From NCBI GenBank assembly GCA_032718865.1, contig JALUTQ010000007.1, positions 2,555,699 through 2,619,698 of the forward strand: a DNA stretch of 64,000 bases, read 5' to 3'. Shown here in pieces: positions 54,156-64,000 of this stretch; the stretch's first letter is position 1; every line of letters starts with the position of its first letter. The notes under the pieces were generated by a model. The model was given only the letters and a program-made list of their open reading frames with translations, searched no databases and was not told where the DNA came from. The translations under genes were made by a program, and so were the position numbers. The stretch comes from Tilletia caries. Taxonomy: Eukaryota; Basidiomycota; Exobasidiomycetes; Tilletiales; Tilletiaceae.

Positions 54156-54610
54156 CTCTAGTGCGCGGGGTTCGTCGTGCATGCCGCATGCGTGCATGAG
54201 AGTTCCAGGCTTCCTTATGCCGTCGACCATCAGCGCATCAGCGCATCAGCAGATTGCCCGCGCTCACGATGTACCAGACGAGCATTATGCCAAGTCCCAA
54301 CAGGGCACAGGCCACAGCCATGACTCGGTCTGACTCCCGCCCGCCCAGTCATGCAAGATGACTCCCATTTCACCTTTTGTGTACGATGTCACGACATCTC
54401 TTCAGCCAAGGAAGCTGTAGAAAGTTGCGTCCAGGCTGCCCTTCTACTGGGCCTGTGGTGGGGCCGTGGGGGTACATATGTCCTGCTCTCCGCCTCCTTC
54501 GCTGCGTCCCTCCCCTCCTCTTCCCACTCCTCTCTGCTCTCCGTCTCCTCCACTTCCTCCAGTCTCCTTCTCTAACAGTCGAAGCGCCCGGCCGGCACTC
54601 TAAGTAAGCC
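54156..54610. other. Intergenic, promoter side of chromate transporter
   Basis: No gene; contains the presumed promoter and a pyrimidine-rich leader just upstream of 54611. Confidence 0.5.
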
Positions 54611-56734
54611 ATGGCTTTGGCACGACGGTCCTTGACTGTCCGGCTCGCAGAGACGATATCGCAGTACTGGCACCTCGGCTTCACCTCCTTCGGGGGGCCA
54701 GGGGTTCACGTCGTGATCCTGAAGAAGCGCTTCGTCGAGGAGCTTCAGTGGGTCGACATGACCACCTTTCTCGACCTGTTTACGCTGGGCCACTCGTTGC
54801 CTGGACCAGGGTCGACGCAGTTGGCCTTCTCCATTGCCTTGGTCCGCAATGGGACCTTGTCGGGTCTGCTGGCCTTCCTGTGCTGGTCGTGAGTGCAAGG
54901 AAGGGAAGGACCGATGTGACGTCCCTCACATCATACGCTGATCTCTTGGTCATTCTGCCCATTCACAGACTTCCGGGTGCACTTGGAATGGCCGTGCTCG
55001 GTGTGGGAGTCCGTCATCTGCCGGATGAGCTTCCGAAAAGCGTTCTTGCCCTGCTCAGCGGAGTCAACGCTGCGGCCGTTGGTCTGATCGCTCTTGCCGC
55101 ATACCAGCTTTCTCTCAACTGTATCACAGATCGCTTGACTCGCCTTGTGCTCGTGGCAAGCGCCAGCTTTGGTATCTGCTATCGTGAGTGAGGTCGGTGA
55201 CTAATTCGACCCTTCCGGAGCTCCTTTGACACGGACAATCTGTCTCCTCTCTACGGATCTCCTTCCCCTCCAGATCCGCCTTGGGTGAGCATGGAACGCT
55301 GACTTCTTCATCAATGCCCCTGTTCACGCTTTCTGGAACAATCTGATCGTCGTATTGCGCCTTGCAGATGTACCCCATTCTCATCGTCACTGGCGGATTA
55401 GTTACCCTATCCTTTGACCACCGGCATCTCGCATTGACGCCGATCCAGAAGGCCTTCCACAAACGGTCGGAGCGTGCGAAGCGGAATGCCCAAAGATCTT
55501 CTGCTCCCAGCCCTACGCCGGGCACAGATGCAATCACTCCGGATATCGAACACACTGCGCTTCCTAAGCACACTGACCCAAACGGCGTGCGACCGGACTC
55601 GCCAGGGAACATGTCGACTAAGAACGGAACCAGTACACAGCAACGCCACCTCGGTTCCAGTGCTTCCCTTGCGACACCCACAGCGGAGGAGAGCTCCCAG
55701 TCTCCAACCGGACCGATTTCCGGTCCGCTCTCTCCTCCTGGCTCTCCAATCATCAGACCGGCAGCAGACGGCCGCGTCGGACAAGATCAGGATGAAGCCG
55801 AGACGGAGGATAAGTTCATGGTCCTTCCATACAAGGCCGCCCTTGCACTCTTCTTCTTCTTCATCGTGTTCGTCGTCACGATTCTTGTGGTCCGGGCCAA
55901 CCTCGACCTGGTTCCACGATCGTTTGCTTTGTTTACGAACATGGTTATCGCTGGCCTGATCATCTTTGGAGGCGGTACGTTCGGGGAATCAAGAGTCGTG
56001 GCTTGAAATGCCTGAATGCTGATCAATTCCTTCATCTGCACAGGCCCTGTGGTGATTCCTCTACTTCGGGCATACGTCGTACAAACAGGTTGGATCACCG
56101 ATCGCGACTTCTTGATTGGATTTGCCATCCTCCAGGCCTTCCCAGGTATGACTTCAGTCAAGGTGTGAGAGGACCGAGAGCAAAGCAGGAAACGGCTAAA
56201 CCCCTTCTCTATGTACAGGTCCCAACTTCAACTTTGCCGCGTTCTGCGGTGTTCTCGCTGTCAACACCAATCCCGCTCTCGGCGCCATCCTGGGCTGGCT
56301 TGGCATCTTCTCACCGGGCATCATTCTCAAGCTGGCTCTGCTCCCTGTGTACTCCAAGTTCCGCCAGCAGCAATCTGTGCGGAGCACTCTGCGAGGCCTC
56401 AACGCTGCGGCCTCCGGTCTCGTCTTTTCGGCCACGTATCAGCTTTTCATCGGTATGTACGCTGCGTTTCCACTCGGCTGTCACAACTTGAAATGCCTGC
56501 TTGCTCAGTCACTGAACTTCTCTTGATCCTATCGCAGTCGGATACATCTACCAGTCTGCCACAGGCTTGCGCGATCAGAAAACGATGAGCGGCCCTCTGA
56601 CTTCGGATCCATTCTGGACGGTGGTGGTGGCCAGCAGCTTCGTTGGCTCTCAATTCTTCTCGTCGCCTCCATGGCTCAACATCGCCGGAGGTGCCGTTGC
56701 CGGTCTGGCGTGGTACCGGGTCCAGAAGTCGTGA
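54611..56734 (+). CDS. Chromate ion transporter (CHR family), seven exons
   Basis: Exons 54611-54888, 54969-55183, 55274-55284, 55368-55974, 56044-56145, 56219-56452 and 56538-56734 join in phase into 547 residues. They form two homologous CHR domains. Landmarks: LGFTSFGGPGVHVVILKKRF (the conserved FGGP of domain 1), LGHSLPGPGSTQLAFSIALV, LPGALGMAVLGVGVRHLPDE, LVVRANLDLVPRSFALFTNM, IPLLRAYVVQTGWITDRDFL and AILQAFPGPNFNFAAFCGVL. About ten to twelve membrane segments are expected. Family members export chromate (or related anions) and confer chromate tolerance; the natural fungal substrate is unclear. The third exon is only 11 nt (at ccg cct tgg), placing YHPPW before MYPILIVTGG. The central hydrophilic loop (DITPDIEHTALPKHT and on) is long and low in conservation. 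Confidence 0.88.
55274..55284 (+). other. 11-nt microexon of the chromate transporter gene
   Basis: Acceptor ccag|atccg, donor ttgg|gtgagc; flanking exons end CTAT-C and begin ATG-TAC. Without it the reading frame would be lost, because exon 2 ends in phase 1 and exon 4 starts in phase 0. The resulting H-P-P-W before M-Y-P matches the conserved position of this segment in fungal CHR proteins. Confidence 0.7.
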
Positions 56735-59154
56735 ACGACGACCCTGGAACGAACAACAGTGTGCTGTGGGATCTTTATCGTCATCGGAATTGTCATCGGA
56801 AGGCATAGAGCAACAATCAATCAAATCGAGGCCTTGGCCAATATCTCCTTGCTGAGCGCTGAGCGCTGAGCGCTGAGCTCTTTCCTTCTTCCACCCCACC
56901 GATCCACCTATGTAAGTATCGTCCTCCTCCCGACCTGTGAATCCTCCGGAAAGGTTTCCACATAAATGTGCACCTATGGCCAACCTAAATTCTACCCCTT
57001 TCGGTCCAGTAATTCTTACACAGAATTGACCCGAGGCGGGGTGTTTTTGCCTTGGAAGGCCAAACAATGATCATGATCGTCACTCTGCATACTAACTCCT
57101 CGCAACCATGCCTTTCCCTGCTCTTGCCTCGATGGCATCCACACACACGCAGAGTCATGCAGTGTAAAGCAAGGCCTGAGTCGTTGAGGCAGTGATGAAG
57201 TCGCTTCTGATGCCGTTTGCGCGCGATTGATGCTGACTCTGACCATCAGCTGCCTCTCAAAGATGACTAACTCTGACTCTCCTCCCATTCGGCCATGACT
57301 CTGACGCTTCTTATACCTTCTCCCGTATATCTTCCAACTCTGACTGTTTCTTATCCTTAGCAGGGATACTTCATGAGTAACTGGATAAATTTTCAAGTCT
57401 TTTGGATCATACCTCGTCTCTCTGTGTGCTTGTAACATTTGGAAGACATGCTTATGCTTACATTTTCCATCCCATCCATCTCGATTACTCATCCTCTCTT
57501 CTTTCTGATCATCCATTAATCCTTCCATATGTCTTCACAGTATAGTGTTTTGGAATACAGCTCTTTTCCTCTCTTCTCGCGTCCACTCTGCTCCTCTGCT
57601 ACCGTTCTGATCTCATTCAGCCCTTTTTGCTCCTGGTGCCCGTCTCCTTTTCACTTCCCATACCTACAGGACGGTACGTACGCCTTCAAATTTCCTCACA
57701 GAGCATCTCTGTATACATATATACCATTCCCGCCATCTCTGGTCTCCTTCCAGGTTCTGGTTGCGTTTCGGCGACGCCAAATACGTTCAAATCCCCCGAT
57801 CAATAGTGAGTACACACTTTCTTGTTTCTTCACCGCCCACATCATCTTAACACTCTCTATACAGTATTTTCTGACTCCATAGGGTACTCTGGTTCTCGGG
57901 AAGGCTCTTTTGCGTTGCTGCGACTCTTTTACGCTCCTAGGCATATGCCAATCCTGTTTCTATCCTATTCTTCTTAATACTTATCATTTTTCACTTGCCA
58001 CACCCCATTCTATGATCCAAATTTCAGTCTGAATGGCTCTATCAGCTCTTTATGAGCATATCTTTCAAACGCATCCATTTTTGTGTTGAGGTTTGGGGTG
58101 TTCGAAACTCAGGTGCACTTGGTACACCCAGAAGTGTCCAGGGCTACACGCCGTGAACTTGTCTGGAAATCGTGAACTCCCATACACGACCATACAACTA
58201 TTCAGAAATCAACACACATCAAAAATGGTACCCCTCTATTCAGATCATCCCAGAGACCTTGCCTGCCAATTCTGAGCGTGTTCTAGGCAGTATTGACTCC
58301 ACAGGGTAAGAAAAACAGGTTCTCAGTCTTAACTGATTGTGAATCACATAGCCTACCTCAAATGTTGGCGGTCACCCCTCGGCCAATACTGCTCTGGACA
58401 CTCTCAAAGTTGGAAGGCAAGGTCTCTAGGATACTATGAGCAAGTGGACACCATTTTTATGTTGTATTAAAACCTGAAGGGTTGCATGGTCGAGTGTGAT
58501 GTTCCCGGACTTCCCTGTAATCCATTGATCCACCCCTGTATGATACGAAGCCCTCCTGGTTGTTCAACATCTTAGAACACAACAGAAAACCGAATGCAGA
58601 CAATGCATATGATCATTGCGAGCTCATAGAGCCTTTCAGACTGAGAATCGAATCAACAATGGAGCGGGGCAGGGAAAATAGTAGCAAAGGAAGAGCGGCA
58701 TGACCCCAAACAGAAATGGCATATGCTGAGATCTACTGGGAGGTCGCAGAGACATGAGAGGAGCTTCATGGGAGCCAGTATATGCATACGAGCCAGGAAA
58801 TATCTGTCTGAGAGCGTGTTGTATTGCTATCAGTGGAAAGGAAGTGGAAATAGGAAGCCATGCGAGATGCTCACCCAAAACCGACAATTCGGGTCATGGT
58901 CAGTTTCCGCCAGGAAGGGGCGGTAACGTAGGGCCGCCCGAGACCGTCACGTTATTCCTCTGCCAAGTCTCACGGCGTACGCAGTCCCGCGGTAAAATGA
59001 AGCGGAATGATCTTTGATAATGAGGTGAAAATTTCTGCTGCCTCGACCCGCCTGGAGAGCCAGCTGCTGCTTCTGGCGCTCTTCCACCATCGTTCCATCG
59101 CTGAAGCATCGTGCTCCGCGTCGCGTCCTTTCTCTTCGCTTTCCAAATCGTTCC
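56735..59154. other. Gene-poor, AT-richer stretch between CHR gene and YR element 4
   Basis: No gene I can support in 2.4 kb. It contains (gctgagc)n at about 56853-56880 and long T-rich, low-complexity stretches with no recognisable protein. Part of its right edge (from about 59000) may be the leader of YR element 4. Confidence 0.45.
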
Positions 59155-60510
59155 ATGTCAAGCACCTCTGCTTCAGCTCCCGATGGTCTTGGAGTTTCCG
59201 GTAACCCGACTCAAAGCCAAAATGGTGTGGGCGGTTCTGGGTCAGGTTCTACTGCCCATTCTAATTCTGGTCCAGTTGACAGCATTTTCAACTTCGACCC
59301 GAACTCTGCCGCAGCATCATCGACTGTGGTCTACCCCTTCCCCGACTGTCCATACCCGATTCCCCCCGATCTCATCGAGCTTCACCGCGGCGGTCACCAA
59401 GTTCCCCTGTCTCTCCTCACGCTTTACGGAATCTCTGCTTACGTCCTCGGATCTCGGATGCCTTTCTCGCTCCCGCTTGACTCCAACTCGGCCCACTCAA
59501 ACTCTGCGCGGGCCCTGGACGAGTGGCTCAACACCGACCGTTTCCTTCCGTTCGCGGAGTGGATTCAAGCAAGTTCGTTCTACACGGTGCTGCTCAACAA
59601 AGCCGCGGACAATCCAGCTCTCGGCGCTCACGAGGCTGCCGTCTACGGAGGCCATGTGTTCGCGGTCCAGACGCGCGTTCACGGCTCAAATTGGGACATA
59701 TTCCGGGAGTACGATCGTCGAGTCCGCCAAGAAGTTGCCGGTTGTCGAAAAACATCAACTCGGATGCGATTCGATATCCGAAGCATCAATCAGCCCCTGC
59801 TCATCCTGTCCGCATCCGCGATCCGTGGAGCTCGCGGAGAGACCATCGACATGCAAGGCGTGCTTCAATCTCCATGGGGTCGCCTCTTCGATGCTCCATA
59901 CGTTGATCGAGCGAAAATTCACCAGTCTTGGACGGCACCGGTCCAAGCTCTCAGCCAGTCCGTCACTGCGCCATCCTCGCCGAAGCGAAAGGCGCCTCGA
60001 ATCAACAACGTCTCTTTTGGCAATCCTCCAGCTGCTTCATCCTCCAGCTCTCAATACCCTGCACACCCCATCTGGTGCCCCATATGCTGCACCTACACAA
60101 CAACGCATCGCTGGAAGACGTGCAACTCTCTGGCTTCTTCCTTTCTGTATCGGTGCAACAACGGCTGGCGCATGCTCGGCAAGGAGAAAAACGTTTGCCT
60201 CAACTTCAACAGCAATCAGGCGTGCAGTTCAAGCCGTCCAAGAGCCTTTGGTCTATCTTCCGTCGATTCCAGCACCCTCCAGTGCCCGTACGGTCACTAC
60301 TGCTCGAAATGTGGCTTGGAACATCGTTCTTGCACGGGAATTTGCACCCAGTATGCTGCCTCAAGCACGAACGCTCACATGCCGACCGTTTCATCTGGTC
60401 CTGCGTTCACCTCATCTCAGCAACCACCTCTTCCTCTTGGCACCACTGTGCCTGCAGCCTTCGGCAGCGCCGGCAATTCCTTTCTGTCAGCCCCAGGGCC
60501 TAATTGCTGA
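59155..60510 (+). CDS. Gag-like protein of YR element 4
   Basis: 451 residues. The N-terminus is Gly/Ser-rich, then comes YPFPDCPYPIPPDLIELHRG and a helix-rich middle (ALDEWLNTDRFLPFAEWIQA). The C-terminal Cys/His cluster reads WCPICCTYTTTHRWKTC, then CLNFNSNQAC and CPYGHYCSKCGLEHRSC. It differs in the exact spacing from Gag of elements 1 and 3 but has the same kind of layout (zinc-binding, RNA-packaging). The stop is at 60508-60510; Pol continues in the +1 frame (ccc cag ggc cta) past that stop. Confidence 0.75.
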   Translation: MSSTSASAPDGLGVSGNPTQSQNGVGGSGSGSTAHSNSGPVDSIFNFDPNSAAASSTVVYPFPDCPYPIPPDLIELHRGGHQVPLSLLTLYGISAYVLGSRMPFSLPLDSNSAHSNSARALDEWLNTDRFLPFAEWIQASSFYTVLLNKAADNPALGAHEAAVYGGHVFAVQTRVHGSNWDIFREYDRRVRQEVAGCRKTSTRMRFDIRSINQPLLILSASAIRGARGETIDMQGVLQSPWGRLFDAPYVDRAKIHQSWTAPVQALSQSVTAPSSPKRKAPRINNVSFGNPPAASSSSSQYPAHPIWCPICCTYTTTHRWKTCNSLASSFLYRCNNGWRMLGKEKNVCLNFNSNQACSSSRPRAFGLSSVDSSTLQCPYGHYCSKCGLEHRSCTGICTQYAASSTNAHMPTVSSGPAFTSSQQPPLPLGTTVPAAFGSAGNSFLSAPGPNC

Positions 60511-62910
60511 GCAGGGAGGACCTGAGGCGGTGCGAGCCGCATACACGACAGTGGTTACCCCCCTCGACCACGTTGAGTGGCGAAAGGGGATCGCAGAGCT
60601 TCCTCTGGATTTGCAGCTCGAATACGACGATATACCCAATCAGATCGAGTTTGGATTTTGGCTTGGTCTCCCCCCTCCCCCCGTCCACCAGTTCCTTCCA
60701 CAGAACCGTTTGGATGAGCGCGAGACTCGGGTCGTTCAAGAGTGGATGAATGCCGAGATCCAGCTCGGTCGTGCCTTTGGCCCGTTCACCGACGCGAACA
60801 TGGCGGCAGTGGGTCCTTGGCGCTCTGCGCCCCTTAGTGTTATCCACACTCCTGCCACGACACACAAAGCCGCCAAAGACCGGGTCGTCGAAGACCTGGG
60901 TCACCCCCGGTTCCAGCGGGAACGTCCCTCCTCCTCTCAGTCTCGACTTGCTCAAGAAGTGCCTTCCATCAATTCTCTCGTCCCCAACAAACTGTTCTTC
61001 TGTCGGTGGTTCACCATCAACGAGCAAATTGAACTCGTGAGTGTCTGCGTTCTCGTCTTCCTTTTCCCCTGCCAATGCTCTGCTTCCGCATACATCCCTT
61101 TCCCATCGCGCCTGCCCCTTCCTTTTGTCGCTACTCCGGCTCTGCATCGTTTTCTCGGGCTGTGTTCCCGTCTCGTATCCCTTCGGCCCCTCATGCCGTC
61201 GTCACGACTGCTGCCTCCCCTGCATCTGCTTCCGTGGCACTTCTCGCAGCTGCAATTTTCTGCCTGCCTTGTCTCGCGTCTTCACGGCTCCTTATGCCGC
61301 CCTTGGGCTGCGTCCCTCTTACAACCTCCCTTGACCTCCAACGGCGTCCTCATGCCGCTGGTGCTTCCTCCTTCTCTGATTCCATCATGCTCTTGCCGCC
61401 TATGTGCGCGTGGGTCGTGCTCTCGCTGGAATTCGGATTCCTCCGGAGTCACCCTTCACCGTTTCCGCTTCCTAGTCCTTGTTGAGGACGCGGGTCGATG
61501 CCAGTCGCGCCAATCTGCTCCTGGCGGTTCGCCGCCCACTCGCATCTCAGAGTCACTACCGTTGGGCGCCGCCTCCGGGCCCTGGGGTGCCAGAGAAGCT
61601 CATCCCCTCACACCCCTGACTTCAGTGCTTCCCTGTCATGGTCTCCTCATCCTTGGTGCTCTCCTTTTATTTTCCTGGTGTGCACTGTGCTCATTTCTTT
61701 CCTTGTCCCTTTCTACCTTTTGTTCCTTCCTCGACAGTATCGATCCCTCCCTCGGCAGGCCGATGTTATGGGTGTCGACATCAAAGAGGCCTTCTACAAC
61801 ATCTCCACTCACCCCACTCAGCGTCCTCATCTCTGCGTGCGGCTTGGAGAGAATCGCAACTATGTGCGAGCATCTAGTCCGTTTGGTCACAAGGCTATCT
61901 GCGCCATCTTTGGTCGGAGCGTCGACTGTTCGTCGGACATAGTCGCGGTACGCCTCCCCGGAATCCAGCTAAGGGCCTGGGTGGATGACATCAGCTCGAT
62001 CCGGCCTGGTGGTCCTGCCTCCGGTATCACAGAAACTCAGGTTCGTTCCGAACTCCAGCGCTTGGGATGGCCACTGCACCCTCCAGAAAAGAAAGGATTC
62101 AATTTTTCGCGGCAGTTTACCATGACTGGTGTCGAGTGGGATTTGGACACAATGACGATGACGCTCCCTGAGGATAAACGGACCAAATACCTCGCACGAG
62201 CGACCGAGATCATCGATCATCCCCGTCGGAAAGTCAACCGGACCGAAATGGACAAGCTGATTGGCTGCCTTTTCCGAGTCTGCCAGTTTTCCCCAGGTCA
62301 GCGCTGTCAGCTGCACCACCTTCTGGGCTTTTGTCGTCGACTTCACGCACCCTACGTCCACCTACACCTGCCATCATCCCCACTTGCCGAGTTGAAGGCG
62401 TGGCAACAGTTCCTGTCGACCACGCCCATCCGCCGCTGCTTTCTCCCCCCTGCCCGAGTCACCTCGACCTTATACGCATCTGATGCGTGCGACGCCGGCT
62501 TGGGGATCATCTGTGGTCAGTTCGCCAAATTCTGGCCTCTCCCGCCTGGCTGGAAGCAGATTCAGGGCTACGACATGGGCCCGGCCGAGGCGTGGGCCAT
62601 GGAGGCGCTGGTGAACGCCGCGATCCTGCTCGGAGAATCCGATTGTGTATTGCGCATCCTCGGGGACAATCAAGGCGTCTTACACGGGTGGATGAAGGGA
62701 CGCTCTGCCTCTGGTGAGGTCAATGACTGTTTCAGCCGAATGTTCTCACGGATCGCGTCCTTGGGCATCGAGATCAGCGCCACGTACGTCGACACCAAAT
62801 CAAACCCCGCCGATCGCGTCTCTCGGGGCGACGTCAGCGGCTACCTACCTTTTCCCTTCCAGCTGCAGGATCCCTGGCCTTATATCGCTGGGGTCCTGCC
62901 CCGTGCATGA
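60511..62910 (+). CDS. RT-RNase H of YR element 4 (two exons)
   Basis: The first coding segment runs to 61036, in the frame already open before 60511 (entered by +1 shift). The second is 61759-62910. The donor is ctc|gtgagt, the acceptor ggcag|gcc, both phase 0; the intron is 722 nt. Before the intron: LDERETRVVQEWMNAEIQLG, APLSVIHTPATTHKAAKDRV and RWFTINEQIEL. After it: ADVMGVDIKEAFYNISTHPT (first RT Asp) and RAWVDDISSIRP (catalytic VDD). RNase H: LYASDACDAGLGIICG, YDMGPAEAWAMEALVNAAIL, LRILGDNQGVLHGWMKG and DTKSNPADRVSRG. The stop TGA (62908-62910) overlaps the next ATG. Catalytic residues are all present. Confidence 0.82.
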
Positions 62911-64000
62911 GCGCTCTCGGGCGGCCATTCCTCTTGTCCGAGCCGTTGGAGGAATGCGTCGACAGTCCCGGCCCATCAACGGCTCCCATTGTTCTATCCC
63001 TTCAGATAGACCAGCCCGTTCCGGTATACGGTCCGGCAGATCTCGCCTTCACCCCTTCCATCATGATGCCACATCACTTCCTCCATGCACCACTTTCGCC
63101 TTCTCACAGTCTGTCTTTCGACCACTCATCTTTTCAGCCTTCGCTTGCCCTCCACACCACAGTGCTCCACGACGTCTCCTCTTCTTCCTTTTCTACTTTC
63201 TACCCTTCCCCATCCATTTCCTTCAGTGCGGCGTCGGTCTTTACATCTTCCCCAGCAGAAGCATCTCCCTTTTCCGTTTATTCCTTGGTGACGTCCTCGC
63301 GCGCCCCCGCTGCTTCTGGCTCCACCTCGCCCCTGCCACAGGCCCCGACAGCTTCGCGGGTATCCTCCCGGACGCAACGTGCACAACCGTCCACAGTTGC
63401 TCCCCTGGCCCCTGCCCGCACCACCCGTCGCCGTTCCGCCGCCACTAAGCGGCTTCATCAAGCCGCGCGGGCTGTCCTTCCAGGATCTCCTCTGTCCGCA
63501 GCTCGTGCTGAGGCTCTTGCGGCCGAGGACGTCTTGCTTCTGATGGGTCCGTTGCCGGAACAGGTCAGCGAACGATGGGGGCGTCTTTTGCCTGCGGATC
63601 GTTGGCGCCTGCAGGTAGCTTTGTCCTGCTCGGTCGCTGTCTCCACTCTCAAGAAATACGCCAGCGGTGTCCGTGTTTTCCTGCGATGGTGCGATGCAAA
63701 CGACGTTCCGCTCACCGAACGTCTTCCCACGTCCGAGCCCGCACTTCTCCGGTTCTTCATGACCGAGCTAGACGAATTCCGGGCCTCGACGCAGTCCAAG
63801 CGGCGGTCGGCCCTAGAACTCTGGCATAAAATACACGGTTTCCCATTCAACATCGACGACGACACCTGCCAGTGTCTGGGTCGGGCCGCAAAGATCCTCC
63901 AACCAGAGCCGCTTCCCTCTCGTGATCCTGTGCGCCTGGACGACCTTCGCATTATCCGGGCGGCTCTGAATGTCAACTCGGATCGAGCACTCGCAGCTGT
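62907..64000 (+). CDS. Tyrosine recombinase of YR element 4, 5' part (cut by window end)
   Basis: ATG at 62907 shares its last two bases with the RNase H stop (ATGA). The frame is open to base 64000: MSALGRPFLLSEPLEECVDS, a Ser/Pro-rich linker, TRRRSAATKRLHQAARAVLP, then the YR N-terminal core (WRLQVALSCSVAVSTLKKYA, SGVRVFLRWCDANDVPL). It continues RLPTSEPALLRFFMTELDEF and TQSKRRSALELWHKIHGFPF to RLDDLRIIRAALNVNSDRAL. The catalytic R-H-R-Y part lies beyond the window. Confidence 0.75.
   Translation, partial: MSALGRPFLLSEPLEECVDSPGPSTAPIVLSLQIDQPVPVYGPADLAFTPSIMMPHHFLHAPLSPSHSLSFDHSSFQPSLALHTTVLHDVSSSSFSTFYPSPSISFSAASVFTSSPAEASPFSVYSLVTSSRAPAASGSTSPLPQAPTASRVSSRTQRAQPSTVAPLAPARTTRRRSAATKRLHQAARAVLPGSPLSAARAEALAAEDVLLLMGPLPEQVSERWGRLLPADRWRLQVALSCSVAVSTLKKYASGVRVFLRWCDANDVPLTERLPTSEPALLRFFMTELDEFRASTQSKRRSALELWHKIHGFPFNIDDDTCQCLGRAAKILQPEPLPSRDPVRLDDLRIIRAALNVNSDRALAA

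Larger units (their letters stand above)
59155..64000 (+). mobile_element. YR retrotransposon 4 (Ngaro/DIRS-like), runs off the window
   Basis: Gag (59155-60510), RT-RNase H (+1 frame, spliced) and YR (from 62907, open to the end). No stops break the domains. The RT carries an intron of 722 nt at the same place as in element 2. The left terminus is unknown; the right one is beyond the window. Confidence 0.8.

Noticed and set aside
57529..57882. 117-codon ORF in the gene-poor stretch
   Set aside because: Pyrimidine-rich, Ser/Phe/Pro low complexity and no homologous motif; looks like noncoding T-rich DNA.
63458..63976. 172-codon minus-strand ORF near the window end
   Set aside because: It is antisense to the YR ORF that is open from 62907; the plus strand carries the recombinase motifs.

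Overview
The window is nuclear DNA of a filamentous or yeast-like fungus, most probably a basidiomycete. Evidence: GC-rich coding DNA; GT-AG introns of about 50 to 100 nt in most genes; an ATG26-type sterol glucosyltransferase, Bmt2, DUF1769 and Dal5-type MFS genes; and several tyrosine-recombinase (YR) retrotransposons. The lineage is inferred from gene content and style. No rRNA, tRNA or CRISPR was seen.

Layout. 0-2.1 kb: four-exon DUF1769 gene. 2.6-3.6 kb: a TIR element with perfect 18-bp ends. 3.9-4.3 kb: broken gene pieces, including the 5' part of a pyridoxamine-phosphate-oxidase-like (PNPOx-like) gene. 4.5-9.4 kb: YR retrotransposon 1 (spliced Gag; one RT-RNase H-YR ORF). 10.8-12.3 kb: multi-exon secreted cysteine-rich protein gene. 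12.9-17.9 kb: relic-rich region with an inverted repeat, a cysteine-rich protein gene and a DUF1769 fragment. 18.4-20.6 kb: PNPOx-like exons joined to an eIF4A-like helicase with altered motifs III, V and VI. 21.2-24.8 kb: decayed YR retroelement 2. 24.9-26.4 kb: BMT2. 26.9-27.8 kb: Mutator-like non-autonomous element with a 9-bp target duplication. 28.2-29.6 kb: SGNH/GDSL esterase. 30.5-32.6 kb: seven-exon MFS transporter. 32.9-36.6 kb: second copies of segments found near 26.7-28.5 and 12.9-15.9 kb. 37.0-37.7 kb: DUF423/TMEM256 membrane protein. 38.5-44.8 kb: ATG26/UGT51. 45.1-47.4 kb: decayed Tc1/mariner element carrying a nested MITE. 47.8-53.0 kb: apparently intact YR retrotransposon 3. 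54.1 kb: 99-bp foldback element. 54.6-56.7 kb: chromate transporter with an 11-nt microexon. 59.2 kb to the end: YR retrotransposon 4, whose YR ORF runs off the window.

Housekeeping genes (BMT2, ATG26, DUF423, chromate transporter, MFS, DUF1769) are islands between mobile DNA and its debris. The four YR elements share Gag, RT, RNase H and YR modules and lack a visible methyltransferase domain. Two of them (2 and 4) have an intron at the same place in RT and an ATGA stop/start overlap between RNase H and YR. In all three elements with a Gag, Pol is in the +1 frame. The region looks shaped by transposition plus local duplication of gene pieces.
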